Shown here: in pieces, positions 1-11,195 of the stretch | Layout: each line of letters starts with the position of its first letter | Numbering within the stretch: the first letter of the stretch is position 1 | Assembly (NCBI GenBank): GCA_027484605.1 | Contig: JAIXSR010000150.1 | Coordinates: forward strand, 62,001-126,000 | DNA from: Hyphomicrobiales bacterium | Lineage (GTDB): Bacteria > Pseudomonadota > Alphaproteobacteria > Rhizobiales > Beijerinckiaceae | Length of the DNA stretch: 64,000 nucleotides | Reading direction: 5' to 3' | The notes under the pieces: model-generated | The model's database searches: none | What the model was told of the DNA's origin: nothing | The model's input: only the letters and a program-made list of their open reading frames with translations | Made by a program: the position numbers and the translations under genes

Positions 1-39
1 ACCCTTGCAACCCCGCAGATGGCGGCAGGCCGAAAACCC

Positions 40-1611
40 TCAGTTCCCGAACAGCCGGAAGCCCTGCTTGCGTGGCTTTTCCTCGGGCTCGGGCCCTGGA
101 TCATCGGGAATGATCGGGCGGAAAGGTTGCGGCCCGTTTTCGGGCTCGGGCGCTGGCAGATCGGCGCTCGCGGCCGGTTCGGCCGGCATGACAGCAGCCT
201 CGGCGGGATCCTGCGCGACGGGCCCGGCCGTTGCGGCGGGCAGAATCTCGATCGGCGCGGGCGCTTCCGGCGCAGGCTGCGGCTCGAAGCGATCGGCATC
301 GATCCGGGCCCGGACATGGGTTTCCAGCGCCTGGGGCGGCTCGCGCCATTCCCAGCCGCCGATCCGCCCGGAAACCGGCGCGACAGGCGCCCAGTCATCG
401 GAAACCGTACCATCCGCCACCCAGGCCGGGTCGCGCGGGGCGCGCGAGGCGCGTGCAAGCCAGGACCGGACGAGCCCCTGATTGCCGGATTCGACCTCTT
501 CGAGCTCCGCCATCAGGAGGCAGGCGCGCACCGAAGGCTTCTCGAGGACGAGCCGGTCGAGCGCTTCGCGGGCGGCAGCAAATTCGCGGGCATCCAGCGC
601 CGCCCGCGCCACGGCAAAGCGGGCCTCGCGGGCATGGGGCGTCAGCCTGGCCAGGGTGCGGGCACGCTTGAGGCGGTCCAGGGCCGAATCGCCCTGGCGG
701 ACGCCGAGATAGGCCTCGGCAAGGTCGGGATGCGGGCCTTCCTTCCAGGCGGCTTCGAGAATCCGCGTTGCCTTTGCATAATCACCCCTGGCGGCAAGCC
801 GGCGGGCGGCAACCGTGGCCGAGGGGACAAGGCCGGGCGTCATGCGCAGGGATTCGAGGGCGAGCGAGAGCGCATCGTCCGGCTGGCTCTCCTGCGCCTG
901 CAGGGCCGCAGCCGCAAGCAGGACAGCGCGGCGGCGGCGGCCCTCTTCCCGGTCGACGAGCCGCCGGGAAATCGCCTGGTCGACCAGCGCGATCGCGCCC
1001 CGCCAATCCCCTGCAGCGGCCCGGAAGCCAAGCATCGCATCACTGGCCCAGGCCGAATCCGGCGCACGGCGCAGGGCCTCGTCGGCAAAGGCGAGGGCTG
1101 CCTGGCTGTCCTGCCGGCGTTCCGCCTCGATGAACAACCCGCGCAGCCCGAGGGATTGCGTATCCGGACGCTCGGCCATGGCGCGGAAGGCTTCCTCCGC
1201 GGTTTTCCGGTCACCGGCAAGCTGGGCCGCCTGGGCGGAAAGCAGCAGCGAGAGCGGCTCCTGACCCAGCAGACGGCGGGATTCCTGCGCCTGCCGCAGG
1301 GCAAGGCGGGCATCGCCTGCGCCGACGGCGATCAGGCCGCGCGCGATGGCCTGCTGCCCCTTGGCCTGACGCCGGACACGATTGGCCAGCCCGATCAGGC
1401 TCGGCAGCCGGAAGACCAGCCGCAGCACCGTCCAGAGAACCATCAGGGCAGCCGTCAGGACCAGCAAAGCCACCAGGCCGGCCACGAGGCTGACGCGATA
1501 CTCTGTATCGCCGAATTGCAGCAGCACATGCCCGTCCGTGTCGGCCAGCGTGCTGAATCCGAAGGCAAGGCCGGCAAGGAGGATCAGGAAGACAAGGAGC
1601 TTGATCATCAC
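40..1611 (-). CDS. hemY: HemY-like inner-membrane TPR protein
   Basis: This 523-residue protein resembles the HemY family of membrane-anchored tetratricopeptide proteins found beside late heme-synthesis genes in proteobacteria. Two hydrophobic segments are visible at the N-terminus (about residues 3-23 and 42-68, the latter running into RLVFRLPSLIGLANRVRR). A long alanine/arginine-rich helical region follows, which fits TPR repeats, and the last ~100 residues are proline-rich and look disordered. It is the last gene of hemC-hemD-Mic60-hemY, six bases after the Mic60-like gene. The family's biochemical role is unsettled; it is not the protoporphyrinogen oxidase that carries the same name in Gram-positive bacteria. 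Family assignment is firm, the function is not. Confidence 0.85.
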   Translation of the reverse strand: MMIKLLVFLILLAGLAFGFSTLADTDGHVLLQFGDTEYRVSLVAGLVALLVLTAALMVLWTVLRLVFRLPSLIGLANRVRRQAKGQQAIARGLIAVGAGDARLALRQAQESRRLLGQEPLSLLLSAQAAQLAGDRKTAEEAFRAMAERPDTQSLGLRGLFIEAERRQDSQAALAFADEALRRAPDSAWASDAMLGFRAAAGDWRGAIALVDQAISRRLVDREEGRRRRAVLLAAAALQAQESQPDDALSLALESLRMTPGLVPSATVAARRLAARGDYAKATRILEAAWKEGPHPDLAEAYLGVRQGDSALDRLKRARTLARLTPHAREARFAVARAALDAREFAAAREALDRLVLEKPSVRACLLMAELEEVESGNQGLVRSWLARASRAPRDPAWVADGTVSDDWAPVAPVSGRIGGWEWREPPQALETHVRARIDADRFEPQPAPEAPAPIEILPAATAGPVAQDPAEAAVMPAEPAASADLPAPEPENGPQPFRPIIPDDPGPEPEEKPRKQGFRLFGN

Positions 1612-1617
1612 CGGTCC

Positions 1618-2934
1618 TTACTTCGCGGCCTGCGCCGTCTGCGCGAGGAAGGCCATCGCGTCCTGCCGGAGCTGGACCAGGGTTTCCCGCGCCTTGATCT
1701 GGCGTTCGATCCCGGCCCGCCACTCGGCAAAGGCCGGCGCCACGGCCGGCGAAAGCCGCGCCGTTGCCGCCAGGGCAGCGGCGAGATCACCGCGGAGAAC
1801 AGCCTGTTCGGCACGGCGGAGGGCGGATGGATCATCGGCACCGGTGACATCGCCGGTTTTCCGGACATCGACAAAGGCCATGGCCGATTGCCGCATCCGC
1901 TCCGTCCAGGACGCCGGCTTGCCCTCTTCCGCAGTTGCGGATTTCGGAATGGCGGCCTTGAGCGCGGCGGCAAGCGCCGCCGGCGTATCCGGACCTTTCT
2001 CGGCAAAGGCCTGCAAGGTGGCCAGCGGCGCGGTATCCGGCAGCAGGCCCTTGAGCAGATCGAGCGCCGGCGCCAGCGGCTTTGACCGGGCGAAGGCCTC
2101 ATCCGCAAGCGTTACGGCCGCGAGCCGGGCATTGGCACCGGACAGGGCATCGCGGGCGCCGAGGCCCCCGATCCGGCTGGAAAGGCTCTGGATATCACGC
2201 GTCACGGTCTCGAGCCGCGGCTGGAGTGCATCGACCCGGGCCGAGAGCTGGCTGACGCCTTGCGGCAGCGCGCGGACGCCCTGTTCCACCGTGCCGATCC
2301 GGGCCGAAAGCGCCTCGATCGCGGGGGAAGGCCCGGCAGGCTGGGCGGCAACCGGAGCCGGGCGGCTTTCCAGCGCCTGCCGGAGGGCCGCAATCTCGGC
2401 CTTCAGCGCGGCCTCGCGTTTCGGAAGCTCGGCGAGAAGACCATCAAGCTGCTGCAGTTTCTGGATGACGGCCGGCGGAATGGGCTCGCCGGGGCGGACA
2501 GCGCGGGCCTGTTGCTCCAGCTGCGCCACGCGCCCGACAAGCGCCGGATCCGTGGCAGGCTGTGCGCCGCGAACAGCCGGCAGAAGCTGCGAAGCCGCCA
2601 CACCGCCCACCAGCCCGGCCACCAGTCCGGCCAGAACCGGCATCAGGCGGGACGGCCGCTGCTCGGCGACGGGCGCTGGTTCCGGCACAGGCGGGGGCGG
2701 CAGGGACGGCTCTTCCACGCGAGGCGGCATTGGAAGCGGTTCGGGCCGGGGCTCCGACGGCGCTGTATCCGGCTCCGGGACGACAGGCGCCACCGATTCG
2801 GCCTTGGCCTCGACAGGAGTGATCTCGGTGACAGCTTCGGCGGGAAGATCCACGACCGGCTGCGCCTTCTGGCGGCCCTTCCCGGCTTTTGCTGTCGTGG
2901 CCCTGGTGGTGTCCCCGTCCGGTCTGTCGGTCAT
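1618..2934 (-). CDS. Mitofilin (Mic60)-like inner-membrane protein, COG4223 type
   Basis: The 438-residue product has an N-terminal cytoplasmic stretch rich in Pro, Glu and Ala, one transmembrane helix near residues 105-125 (LAGLVAGLVGGVAASQLLPA), then a long helical region likely to form coiled coil and a C-terminal domain with LTERMRQSAMAFVDVRK-like sequence (seen as WTERMRQSAMAFVDVRK). This layout and the position between hemD and hemY match the alphaproteobacterial Mic60 homologues related to the mitochondrial cristae-organising protein. An ATG at 2940 is possible, but GGGAAG at the right distance favours the ATG at 2934. By family it probably shapes or tethers inner membrane; its link with heme synthesis is inferred only from the operon. 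Confidence 0.8.
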   Translation of the reverse strand: MTDRPDGDTTRATTAKAGKGRQKAQPVVDLPAEAVTEITPVEAKAESVAPVVPEPDTAPSEPRPEPLPMPPRVEEPSLPPPPVPEPAPVAEQRPSRLMPVLAGLVAGLVGGVAASQLLPAVRGAQPATDPALVGRVAQLEQQARAVRPGEPIPPAVIQKLQQLDGLLAELPKREAALKAEIAALRQALESRPAPVAAQPAGPSPAIEALSARIGTVEQGVRALPQGVSQLSARVDALQPRLETVTRDIQSLSSRIGGLGARDALSGANARLAAVTLADEAFARSKPLAPALDLLKGLLPDTAPLATLQAFAEKGPDTPAALAAALKAAIPKSATAEEGKPASWTERMRQSAMAFVDVRKTGDVTGADDPSALRRAEQAVLRGDLAAALAATARLSPAVAPAFAEWRAGIERQIKARETLVQLRQDAMAFLAQTAQAAK

Positions 2935-3067
2935 TGGCATGCTTCCCGATCGTTTTTCGTCTTCCGGCCCATCCCTGGCAGCGCGGATGGACGGAAAGAT
3001 GACGAACCTTGTTCCATGAACCGAAAAGTCCCGGCAAGGTCAATTGCAAAGACGGATGGATGCGGCC

Positions 3068-3784
3068 TCAGGGCCAGGCGGGCCCAAGCCTGTCCAGAAG
3101 GGCCTGCTGGTCCGGATTCCGCGCAACAGCAACAGCCGTTTGGGCAATTCCGGCAGCGCGGAGCGGAGCGGCGACATCCGCCGAAAGCACGATATGGCGG
3201 GAGTGCAGTGCCGCTGCCGGCAGCCCCGCCCGGTCAAGCGCCGCGAGGAAAGCCCCGGCGCTCTCGGCCGAGAAATGCAGCACAGCATCGATGAAGCCGG
3301 AGCGCAGCGCCTCGACCACCGCCGCCGGCAGGGCGGCATGCTCGGCCATCCGGTAGGTTTCGATCAGGCGGACGCCCTGCCCCGCTTCCGCCAGCGCCGT
3401 TTCGAAATCCGGCTTGCGCGGGCTTCCGGCAAGAAACAGGACCGGATCCGGACGGACCCCGCCGGCCAGCAGCAATGCAGCGGCGGACCGCGCATCGCCA
3501 GCGGCAACCGCAACATCGACAAACCCGGCCCGGCGCGCGGCCGTGGCCGTCATCTCGCCGACCGCAATGAAGCGGCAGGCCCGCCATGCCTCGGGAAAGC
3601 CTATCCCCAGGACGGCATTGGCGCTGGTCGCGACGATACGGCCGGGCGCCGGCCCATCCAGCCGTTCGACCAGCCGTTCGACGCGGCGCAGAGGGGCGAT
3701 GACCGGCTCGTGACCGAGATCGCGCAGGCGGTGCGCGGTCTCTTCGGCCTGGTCCGCCGCACGGGTGACCAGCACGCGCGCCAT
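3068..3784 (-). CDS. hemD: Uroporphyrinogen-III synthase
   Basis: The 238-residue protein begins [20 protein letters not shown], the typical start of HemD, which closes and inverts ring D of hydroxymethylbilane to give uroporphyrinogen III. Sequence conservation in this family is low, so the identification rests on length, on the N-terminal VTR motif with the internal FTSAN-like motif (VATSANAV), and on position two bases after hemC. It is translated with hemC and is followed after about 130 bases by the Mic60-like gene. The enzyme is cytosolic. Confidence 0.92.
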   Translation of the reverse strand: MARVLVTRAADQAEETAHRLRDLGHEPVIAPLRRVERLVERLDGPAPGRIVATSANAVLGIGFPEAWRACRFIAVGEMTATAARRAGFVDVAVAAGDARSAAALLLAGGVRPDPVLFLAGSPRKPDFETALAEAGQGVRLIETYRMAEHAALPAAVVEALRSGFIDAVLHFSAESAGAFLAALDRAGLPAAALHSRHIVLSADVAAPLRAAGIAQTAVAVARNPDQQALLDRLGPAWP

Positions 3785-3786
3785 GG

Positions 3787-4716
3787 TCAGGCGAGGGCCA
3801 GGCCCTGGGGCTGGCGGGCTTTCAGGACATGGCCCAGACGCTCGCCGAGGCGCGCGGCTTCGGCCAGGGGCGCCTCCTCCATCACGGATTGCGCCGACAC
3901 GCCGTCCGGCGTCAGCACGATGCCCCGGAAGACCACCCGGGCCCCGTCAACCGTGGCATTGCCACCGATCGGGGTGCGGCAGGAGCCGTCCAGCACCGTG
4001 AGAAAGGCCCGTTCGGCGGCCAGTTCGATCCCCGTCTGGCCATGCGTGATCGCATCGACGACACGCCGGACGCGGGCATCACCGACCCGGGTGACAAGCG
4101 CCACCGCGCCCTGCCCGACCGCGGGAATGAATTCCGTCCGCTCGAGAACTTCCGTGACCGCGCCATCGAGGCCAAGACGCTTCAGGCCCGCCATGGCGAG
4201 GATCACGGCATCGAATTCGCCGGTCCGGGCCTTTTCGAGCCGCGTGCCGACATTGCCGCGCAGGGCCTCGACCCGGAGGTCGGGCCGCATGCGGCGGATC
4301 AGCGCCTGCCGGCGCAGCGAGACGGTGCCGACCCGCGCCCCCTGCGGCAGGTTGGCCAGCGTTCCGTGGCGCGGGGCAATCACCGCGTCGCGGCAATCCT
4401 CGCGGGGCAGGCAGCCGGCAATCTCGAGCCCTTCCGGGAGGAGTGTCGGCAGGTCCTTGGCCGAATGGACGGCAATATCGACCCGCCCCTCGAGCTGGGC
4501 AATGTCGATCTCCTTGGTGAAGAGCCCTTTCCCGCCGATCTCCGAAAGCGGGCGGTCCTGCGTCTGGTCACCGGTGGTCGAGATGATTTCCGTACGGATG
4601 GCGGCGTCGACAAGTCCCGCCACGGCGATCAGGGCTTCCCGCGTCATGCGCGCCTGGGCCAGCGCCAGCGGCGAGCCGCGCGTGCCGATGATGAAGAGGC
4701 GATCGAGATCACTCAT
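3787..4716 (-). CDS. hemC: Hydroxymethylbilane synthase (porphobilinogen deaminase)
   Basis: The 309-residue enzyme polymerises four porphobilinogen molecules into hydroxymethylbilane. Conserved features include the N-terminal [13 protein letters not shown], the substrate-binding region [19 protein letters not shown] and the cofactor loop [13 protein letters not shown], in which Cys246 should carry the dipyrromethane cofactor. Length is normal. It is the first gene of the minus-strand heme operon and is divergent from tsaD, an arrangement common in Alphaproteobacteria. A sigma-70-like promoter with a perfect TTGACA lies just upstream. Confidence 0.97.
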   Translation of the reverse strand: MSDLDRLFIIGTRGSPLALAQARMTREALIAVAGLVDAAIRTEIISTTGDQTQDRPLSEIGGKGLFTKEIDIAQLEGRVDIAVHSAKDLPTLLPEGLEIAGCLPREDCRDAVIAPRHGTLANLPQGARVGTVSLRRQALIRRMRPDLRVEALRGNVGTRLEKARTGEFDAVILAMAGLKRLGLDGAVTEVLERTEFIPAVGQGAVALVTRVGDARVRRVVDAITHGQTGIELAAERAFLTVLDGSCRTPIGGNATVDGARVVFRGIVLTPDGVSAQSVMEEAPLAEAARLGERLGHVLKARQPQGLALA

Positions 4717-4747
4717 GAGACAGGGTCCACGCGGTCAAAGGTGGGCC

Positions 4748-4776
4748 AGCAAAGGCCAGCGACGCGCCGGTGTCAA
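4748..4776 (-). promoter_or_regulatory. Predicted sigma-70 promoter of hemC
   Basis: Read on the minus strand, TTGACA (4776-4771), a spacer of exactly 17 bases, and TTTGCT (4753-4748) form a -35/-10 pair about 30 bases upstream of the hemC start. The -35 box is perfect and the -10 box is weak. It sits in the divergent hemC/tsaD intergenic region. Confidence 0.45.
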
Positions 4777-4921
4777 TTCAATGGAACACTTTTCTGCCGG
4801 CAGGGCGCGCAATTCCGCTGCCCAATCCTTTTGCAATCCCGCTTCGGCCATCGTAGAGACGAAATCCCGTGATCTGCGTCCGGATCCGGCATCGGAACCG
4901 CAACAGGACCTGCACAGCCGC

Positions 4922-5980
4922 ATGATTCGCGTTCTCGGCATCGAAACCACCTGCGACGAGACCTCTGCTGCCGTGGTCGAATGCGCACGCGACGGCACGC
5001 GGAAGATCCTGTCCAACCGGATCCGCTCGCAGATCGTCGAACACCGGCCCTATGGCGGCGTCGTGCCCGAAATCGCGGCCCGGGCGCATGTCGAGATTCT
5101 CGACCGGTTGATCCGCGAAGCGATGGCAGAAGCGGCAATCGGCTTTTCCGCCCTCGATGGTATCGCTGCGGCTGCGGGTCCGGGCCTCATCGGAGGCGTA
5201 CTGGTCGGGCTGACGACGGGCAAGGCGATCGCGCTCGGCCTCGGCAAGCCGCTGCTCGCCATCAACCATCTCGAGGCCCACGCGCTGACGCCCCGCCTGA
5301 CCGAAGATCTCAACTTCCCCTACCTGCTGCTGCTGGCCTCGGGCGGACATACCCAGCTCGTGGCCGTGCGCGAGGTCGGCGAATATGTCCGCATCGGCAC
5401 CACCATCGACGACGCGATTGGCGAGGCCTTCGACAAGGTGGCGAAGATGCTCAGCCTCGGCTTCCCGGGTGGCCCGGCCGTCGAACAGGCGGCGCGGGAC
5501 GGCGATCCCGAGCGATTCCAGCTGCCGCGGCCGCTTTTCGGCAGGCCCGAGCCCGACTTCTCCCTTTCCGGCCTGAAAACCGCCGTTCGCCTCGCGGCAG
5601 AAGCCATCCAGCCCTTGCGCGACCGGGATGTCGCCGATCTCTGCGCCTCGTTCCAGGCGGCGGTGGTCGATTGCGTGATCGACCGCACGCGGATCGGCAT
5701 CCGGCACTTCCGCAAGGAAATCGGCCAGCCCTCCGCTTTGGTCATTGCAGGGGGCGTCGGGGCCAATCGCGCCATCCGGCATGCGCTGCAGCGCTCGGCC
5801 ACGGAAGCGGGCCTGCGCCTCGTCATTCCGCCGCCGGCCCTGTGCACGGATAACGGCGCGATGATTGCCTGGGCGGGTATCGAGCGGCTGCAGCGCGGCC
5901 TGATCGACGATCTCGACGCCGCCGCCCGCCCGCGCTGGCCGCTGGATGAAAGCCGCGCCAGGCCGGGGGCTCGCGCGTGA
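4922..5980 (+). CDS. tsaD: tRNA N6-adenosine threonylcarbamoyltransferase TsaD
   Basis: TsaD transfers the threonylcarbamoyl group to A37 of tRNAs that read ANN codons. The 352-residue protein starts [19 protein letters not shown], the family signature. It has the metal-binding motif HLEAH with His116 and His120, the nucleotide-binding stretch ASGGHTQLV, and the C-terminal motif [12 protein letters not shown]. The open frame runs more than 1.8 kb further upstream across hemC and hemD on the other strand; that extension is an artefact, and the ATG at 4922 gives the normal length. Its stop overlaps the GTG start of gpsA (GTGA), so the two are probably translationally coupled. Confidence 0.97.
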   Translation: MIRVLGIETTCDETSAAVVECARDGTRKILSNRIRSQIVEHRPYGGVVPEIAARAHVEILDRLIREAMAEAAIGFSALDGIAAAAGPGLIGGVLVGLTTGKAIALGLGKPLLAINHLEAHALTPRLTEDLNFPYLLLLASGGHTQLVAVREVGEYVRIGTTIDDAIGEAFDKVAKMLSLGFPGGPAVEQAARDGDPERFQLPRPLFGRPEPDFSLSGLKTAVRLAAEAIQPLRDRDVADLCASFQAAVVDCVIDRTRIGIRHFRKEIGQPSALVIAGGVGANRAIRHALQRSATEAGLRLVIPPPALCTDNGAMIAWAGIERLQRGLIDDLDAAARPRWPLDESRARPGARA

Positions 5981-6966
5981 AGGGCAACCAGGTCAGCATT
6001 ATCGGCGCGGGCGCCTTCGGCAGCGCCCTGGCCATGGCCTTCCGGCATGCCGGCCGGGAGGTCACGCTCTGGGGGCGCGACAGCGCGGCGATGGCTGCCT
6101 TGGAAGCCTCGCGTGATCTCACCGCGCTGTTCCCCGGCATAAGCCTCCCCGAAGGCATCCGCGCGACGGCCGATCTCCGGCAAACCGCCGCAGCCGGGGT
6201 GATCGTGATCGCGGTACCCACACAGGCCCTGCGGCAAGCGGCCGAGGCGCTGGCTCTGGTGCTGCCACCGGGCCGGGCCGTGATTTCGGCCGCCAAGGGC
6301 ATCGAGCAGCGCACCGGCGCCTTCGCCACCGAAATCCTCGCCGAGATCCTCGGCCCGCACCGGTTCGGCATCCTCTCCGGCCCGTCCTTCGCCGCCGATA
6401 TCGCCCGCGGCCTGCCCACGGCGGTCTCGCTGGCCATGGCCGATGCGACCGATGCCGAGGCCCTTGGGCATTTCCTCTCCTCGCCGGGCCTCCGCCTCTA
6501 TCACACCACGGATATCCGGGGGGTCGAGATCGGCGGCGCCGCGAAGAATGTGCTGGCCATCGCTGCCGGTATCGTCGCCGGGCTCGGCCTCGGCGACAGC
6601 GCCCGCGCGGCCATGATCACCCGCGGCTTCGCAGAATTGCAGCGCTTCGCCCGGGCCTATGGCGCCCGGCCGGAAACGCTGATGGGCCTTTCCGGCCTCG
6701 GCGATCTCGTGCTCACCGCCTCATCGCCCCAATCACGGAATTACGGGCTCGGCCTCGCCCTCGGACAGGGCAGGGCACCGCGCGAGGCGCTGCGGAGCGG
6801 AAAGCTGGCGGAAGGCGCCTTCACGGCGGCGATCCTCGCGGAGACCGCGAAAGCGCGCGGCCTCGAGATGCCCATCGTCGATGCTGTCACCGCCATCCTG
6901 GACGAGAGGCTTTCCGTCAGCGACGCCGTGCGCCATCTGATGTCGCGTCCGTTGAAGGGAGAATGA
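5977..6966 (+). CDS. gpsA: Glycerol-3-phosphate dehydrogenase [NAD(P)+]
   Basis: The 329-residue cytosolic enzyme reduces dihydroxyacetone phosphate to sn-glycerol 3-phosphate for phospholipid synthesis. The Rossmann motif [13 protein letters not shown] is at the N-terminus. Other family motifs are [16 protein letters not shown], with the conserved [16 protein letters not shown] containing the catalytic lysine, and [14 protein letters not shown]. The start is GTG at 5977, overlapping the tsaD stop by four bases. The EVE-domain gene follows after three bases, so tsaD-gpsA-EVE forms a tight operon. Confidence 0.97.
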   Translation: MKGNQVSIIGAGAFGSALAMAFRHAGREVTLWGRDSAAMAALEASRDLTALFPGISLPEGIRATADLRQTAAAGVIVIAVPTQALRQAAEALALVLPPGRAVISAAKGIEQRTGAFATEILAEILGPHRFGILSGPSFAADIARGLPTAVSLAMADATDAEALGHFLSSPGLRLYHTTDIRGVEIGGAAKNVLAIAAGIVAGLGLGDSARAAMITRGFAELQRFARAYGARPETLMGLSGLGDLVLTASSPQSRNYGLGLALGQGRAPREALRSGKLAEGAFTAAILAETAKARGLEMPIVDAVTAILDERLSVSDAVRHLMSRPLKGE

Positions 6967-6969
6967 AGC

Positions 6970-7386
6970 ATGGCCCATTGGCTCGTGAAATCCGAACCGT
7001 TCAAATGGTCCTGGGACCAGCAGGTCGCGGCCGGGGCCAGGGGCACGCATTGGGACGGGGTGCGCAACCATCTCGCCAAGCTCAACATGATGAAGATGAA
7101 GCTGGGCGAGGAGGTATTCTTCTACCATTCGAACGAGGGGCTGGAGATTGTCGGCATCGTCAAGGTGATCCGCGAGGCCTATCGCGATCCTACCGCCGCC
7201 CCGGGTGAACCCTGGGTCTGGGTCGATTTCGCGGCGGTGAAGCCGCTGCCCCGCCCGATCTCGCTGAAGGAGGTCAAGGCGACGCCCTCTCTCGCGAAGA
7301 TGAGCCTGATCACCTCGATGCGCCTCTCCGTCCAGCCGGTGGCGGACGAGGAATGGCGGATCATCGGCGGCATGGCCGGGCTTTGA
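6970..7386 (+). CDS. EVE domain-containing protein
   Basis: This 138-residue protein is essentially one EVE domain, a PUA-like fold. The diagnostic features are the N-terminal [15 protein letters not shown], then [14 protein letters not shown] and [21 protein letters not shown] proteins are thought to bind modified bases or RNA, and solitary ones beside gpsA/tsaD are common in Alphaproteobacteria. The ATG follows the gpsA stop by three bases, with GGGAG upstream inside gpsA. The precise function is not known. Confidence 0.9.
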   Translation: MAHWLVKSEPFKWSWDQQVAAGARGTHWDGVRNHLAKLNMMKMKLGEEVFFYHSNEGLEIVGIVKVIREAYRDPTAAPGEPWVWVDFAAVKPLPRPISLKEVKATPSLAKMSLITSMRLSVQPVADEEWRIIGGMAGL

Positions 7387-7534
7387 ACCCGGCCCTACGA
7401 CCTTCCGCTTTGGTCCAATTGCGGAGGCGCGGCAATCTTCCGCCTTCCCGCATGATCGGGTAAGAACAGGGCCAAGCAAGAATAACCCGCGCAAATCCGT
7501 GTCTGCCGGGCGTCTTTCGGTTTGGGAGAGTGAA

Positions 7535-9481
<1,947 letters not shown>

Positions 9482-9503
9482 ACGCCCGCACCGGACGAAC
9501 ACG

Positions 9504-9526
9504 AAGGGCGCCTGCGGGCGCCCTTT
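9504..9526 (+). terminator. Intrinsic terminator after acs
   Basis: AAGGGCGCC, a TGCG loop and GGCGCCCTT form a perfect 9-bp stem followed by a short T tract, 23 bases after the acs stop codon. Confidence 0.75.
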
Positions 9527-9629
9527 GCCGTTTAAGGCTTCATTAGCCTAAATCTATGGTTTTCAAATTCTTTCAGGATTTCGGCAAGCATTTCCACCCC
9601 TTCATTCGCAGGCACGAATGGAGGTTTTC

Positions 9630-10166
9630 ATGCTGTCGCGTCGCGATCTTGTCCGCCTCGGGGGAAGCCTCGCCGCCGGCTCCGTCACCGGGCTCGGCCT
9701 GCCGAACCCTGCATCCGCCAGCACGGCCGCGCTCGTTGCCTTCCCGCAGGGCTACGAGAGCGGCGCCGTGGTTGTCTCCACCCGCCAGCGGAACCTTTAT
9801 TTCGTCCAGGGCGACGGCACGGCGATCCGCTATCGCGTTGCGGTCGGCAAACCCGGCAAGCAATGGTTCGGAACCCGGGTGATCGACGGCAAGCATGTCC
9901 GCCCCGCCTGGTCGCCGCCGGCCGAGGTGCGCCGGGACCGGCCGGGCCTGCCCGATGTCATTCCCGGCGGCGCGCCGAACAATCCGATGGGCGCCGCGGC
10001 CCTGACCATCGCGCCCGGCGAATATGCCATCCATGGCACATCTGCCTCGATGCGGGCCTCGATCGGCTCCTATGCATCCTATGGCTGCATCCGGATGCTG
10101 GACGAGGACATTCTCGACCTGATGCCGCGCGTCCGGGTCGGCGCGCGCATTCACGTGGTGCCGTGA
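9630..10166 (+). CDS. Exported L,D-transpeptidase (YkuD domain)
   Basis: The 178-residue protein has an N-terminal export signal with a twin-arginine look (LSRRDLVRLGGSLAAGSVTG), so Tat export is possible. The rest is a YkuD catalytic domain with the signature HGTSASMRASIG then SYGCIRM; the His and the Cys of SxGCIRM are the expected catalytic residues. Such enzymes make 3-3 peptidoglycan cross-links or attach proteins to peptidoglycan in the periplasm. ATG 9630 is preferred to 9618 because it begins directly at the signal sequence. A stand-alone gene. Confidence 0.88.
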   Translation: MLSRRDLVRLGGSLAAGSVTGLGLPNPASASTAALVAFPQGYESGAVVVSTRQRNLYFVQGDGTAIRYRVAVGKPGKQWFGTRVIDGKHVRPAWSPPAEVRRDRPGLPDVIPGGAPNNPMGAAALTIAPGEYAIHGTSASMRASIGSYASYGCIRMLDEDILDLMPRVRVGARIHVVP

Positions 10167-10178
10167 GGTTTCAAAACC

Positions 10179-10388
10179 TCAAAAGTCGCTGGCAATACCC
10201 TTCACTTCCCAATCCTCGTAGCGGACAGGGTCCTTGCCGCCGCGGCCCTTCACCTCGCGGATGCGGGACAGCTCAGCCTCGCGGGCCTCGAATGCGGCAC
10301 GACGCTCGGCGGCCTCCGCCAGCGCGCGCTGGGCGGCAGGGCTGAGCACCTTGACGGGAGGCGGGTTTTGGTTTTCCTCAGGCATCAT
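10179..10388 (-). CDS. DUF1674 / SdhAF4-like succinate dehydrogenase assembly factor
   Basis: This is a small (about 69 residues) hydrophilic protein. Its C-terminal motif KGRGGKDPVRYEDWEVKGIASDF-like region (residues ~48-69; key residues G-G-x-DP-x-RY-x-DWE-x-KG-x-x-SDF) is the DUF1674 signature. In eukaryotes the homologue SDHAF4 protects flavinated SdhA during complex II assembly; a similar bacterial role is inferred. Three consecutive ATG codons (10391, 10388, 10385) follow a GAGG, so the exact start is ambiguous by one or two residues. It is convergent with the L,D-transpeptidase gene and divergent from the pseudouridine synthase gene. Confidence 0.85.
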   Translation of the reverse strand: MMPEENQNPPPVKVLSPAAQRALAEAAERRAAFEAREAELSRIREVKGRGGKDPVRYEDWEVKGIASDF

Positions 10389-10448
10389 CATCACCTCGCC
10401 CCGACATAGCGCCGTGCTGCCCGGAAGGCCAGAGGGCAGGGAGAGCTC

Positions 10449-11168
10449 ATGCGCATGACACCCCGAGATCTGGTGGATCGCATCCTGTATCGCGATGCCG
10501 ATTGTCTGGTTCTGGACAAGCCCCCGGGGCTGGCCGTGCATCGCGGGCCGAAAGGCGGCCAGACTCTGGATGACTTCCTGCCCGATCTGCAGCTCGAGGG
10601 GCCGATCCTGCCGCAGCTTGCCCATCGGCTCGACCGGGAAACGACCGGCTGCCTTGTGCTCGGGCGCAATCCCGCCGCACTCCGGCAACTGGGCAAGGCC
10701 TTCGCTGAAGGACGCGTCACCAAGACCTATCTCGCCATCGCCTGCGGCCATCCCGGCGAAGAGGCGGGCGTGATCGACCTGCCCCTCGCCCGGCGCTCCC
10801 ATGACAGGCGCTCCTGGTGGATGAAGGTCGACCCTGCCGGCCAGCCATCGCTGACGCGCTATCGCCGGCTGGCGACGCGTGACGGGCTGTCCTGGCTCGC
10901 CCTGCAGCCAGTCACCGGCCGGACACACCAGCTCCGCGTCCATTGCGCGGCACGCGGCTGGCCGCTGGCGGGCGACAAGGTCTATGGCGGGGATCGCGCC
11001 CTTGCCGCAAGCCCGTCGCTGCTGCTGCACGCCTGGCGCATCGCGCTGCCACGCCCCCGGCAGGCGCCTCTCGAGGTCAGGGCGCCCGTCCCTGCCGCCA
11101 TGGCAACCTTCATCGCTGCCCTGGGCTTCAATCAATCAGTACTGGAAACCCTGCCCGATATCCTGTAG
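10449..11168 (+). CDS. RluA-family pseudouridine synthase
   Basis: The 239-residue protein isomerises uridine to pseudouridine in structured RNA. The catalytic motif HRLDRETTGCLVL (catalytic Asp in RLD) is near residue 60, preceded by VLDKPPGLAVH and followed by KTYLAIACG and a C-terminal LQPVTGRTHQLRVH, all RluA-family motifs. It lacks an S4 RNA-binding domain and is short, like RluA/RluC-type stand-alone catalytic domains. Its RNA target cannot be read from sequence. rsmB follows 27 bases later, so the two may be co-transcribed. Confidence 0.92.
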   Translation: MRMTPRDLVDRILYRDADCLVLDKPPGLAVHRGPKGGQTLDDFLPDLQLEGPILPQLAHRLDRETTGCLVLGRNPAALRQLGKAFAEGRVTKTYLAIACGHPGEEAGVIDLPLARRSHDRRSWWMKVDPAGQPSLTRYRRLATRDGLSWLALQPVTGRTHQLRVHCAARGWPLAGDKVYGGDRALAASPSLLLHAWRIALPRPRQAPLEVRAPVPAAMATFIAALGFNQSVLETLPDIL

Positions 11169-11195
11169 CCCGGGCGCCTTGCCGAAAGGACCGAT

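Noticed and set aside
19-2085. Long plus-strand open frame (688 codons) across hemY and the Mic60-like gene
   Set aside because: It is the antisense shadow of two well-supported minus-strand genes in GC-rich DNA. Its translation is Arg/Gly/Pro-rich with no recognisable motif.
3044-4921. Upstream extension of the tsaD frame by more than 600 codons
   Set aside because: The extension lies antisense to hemC and hemD and has no family match. TsaD begins normally at [13 protein letters not shown], at 4922.
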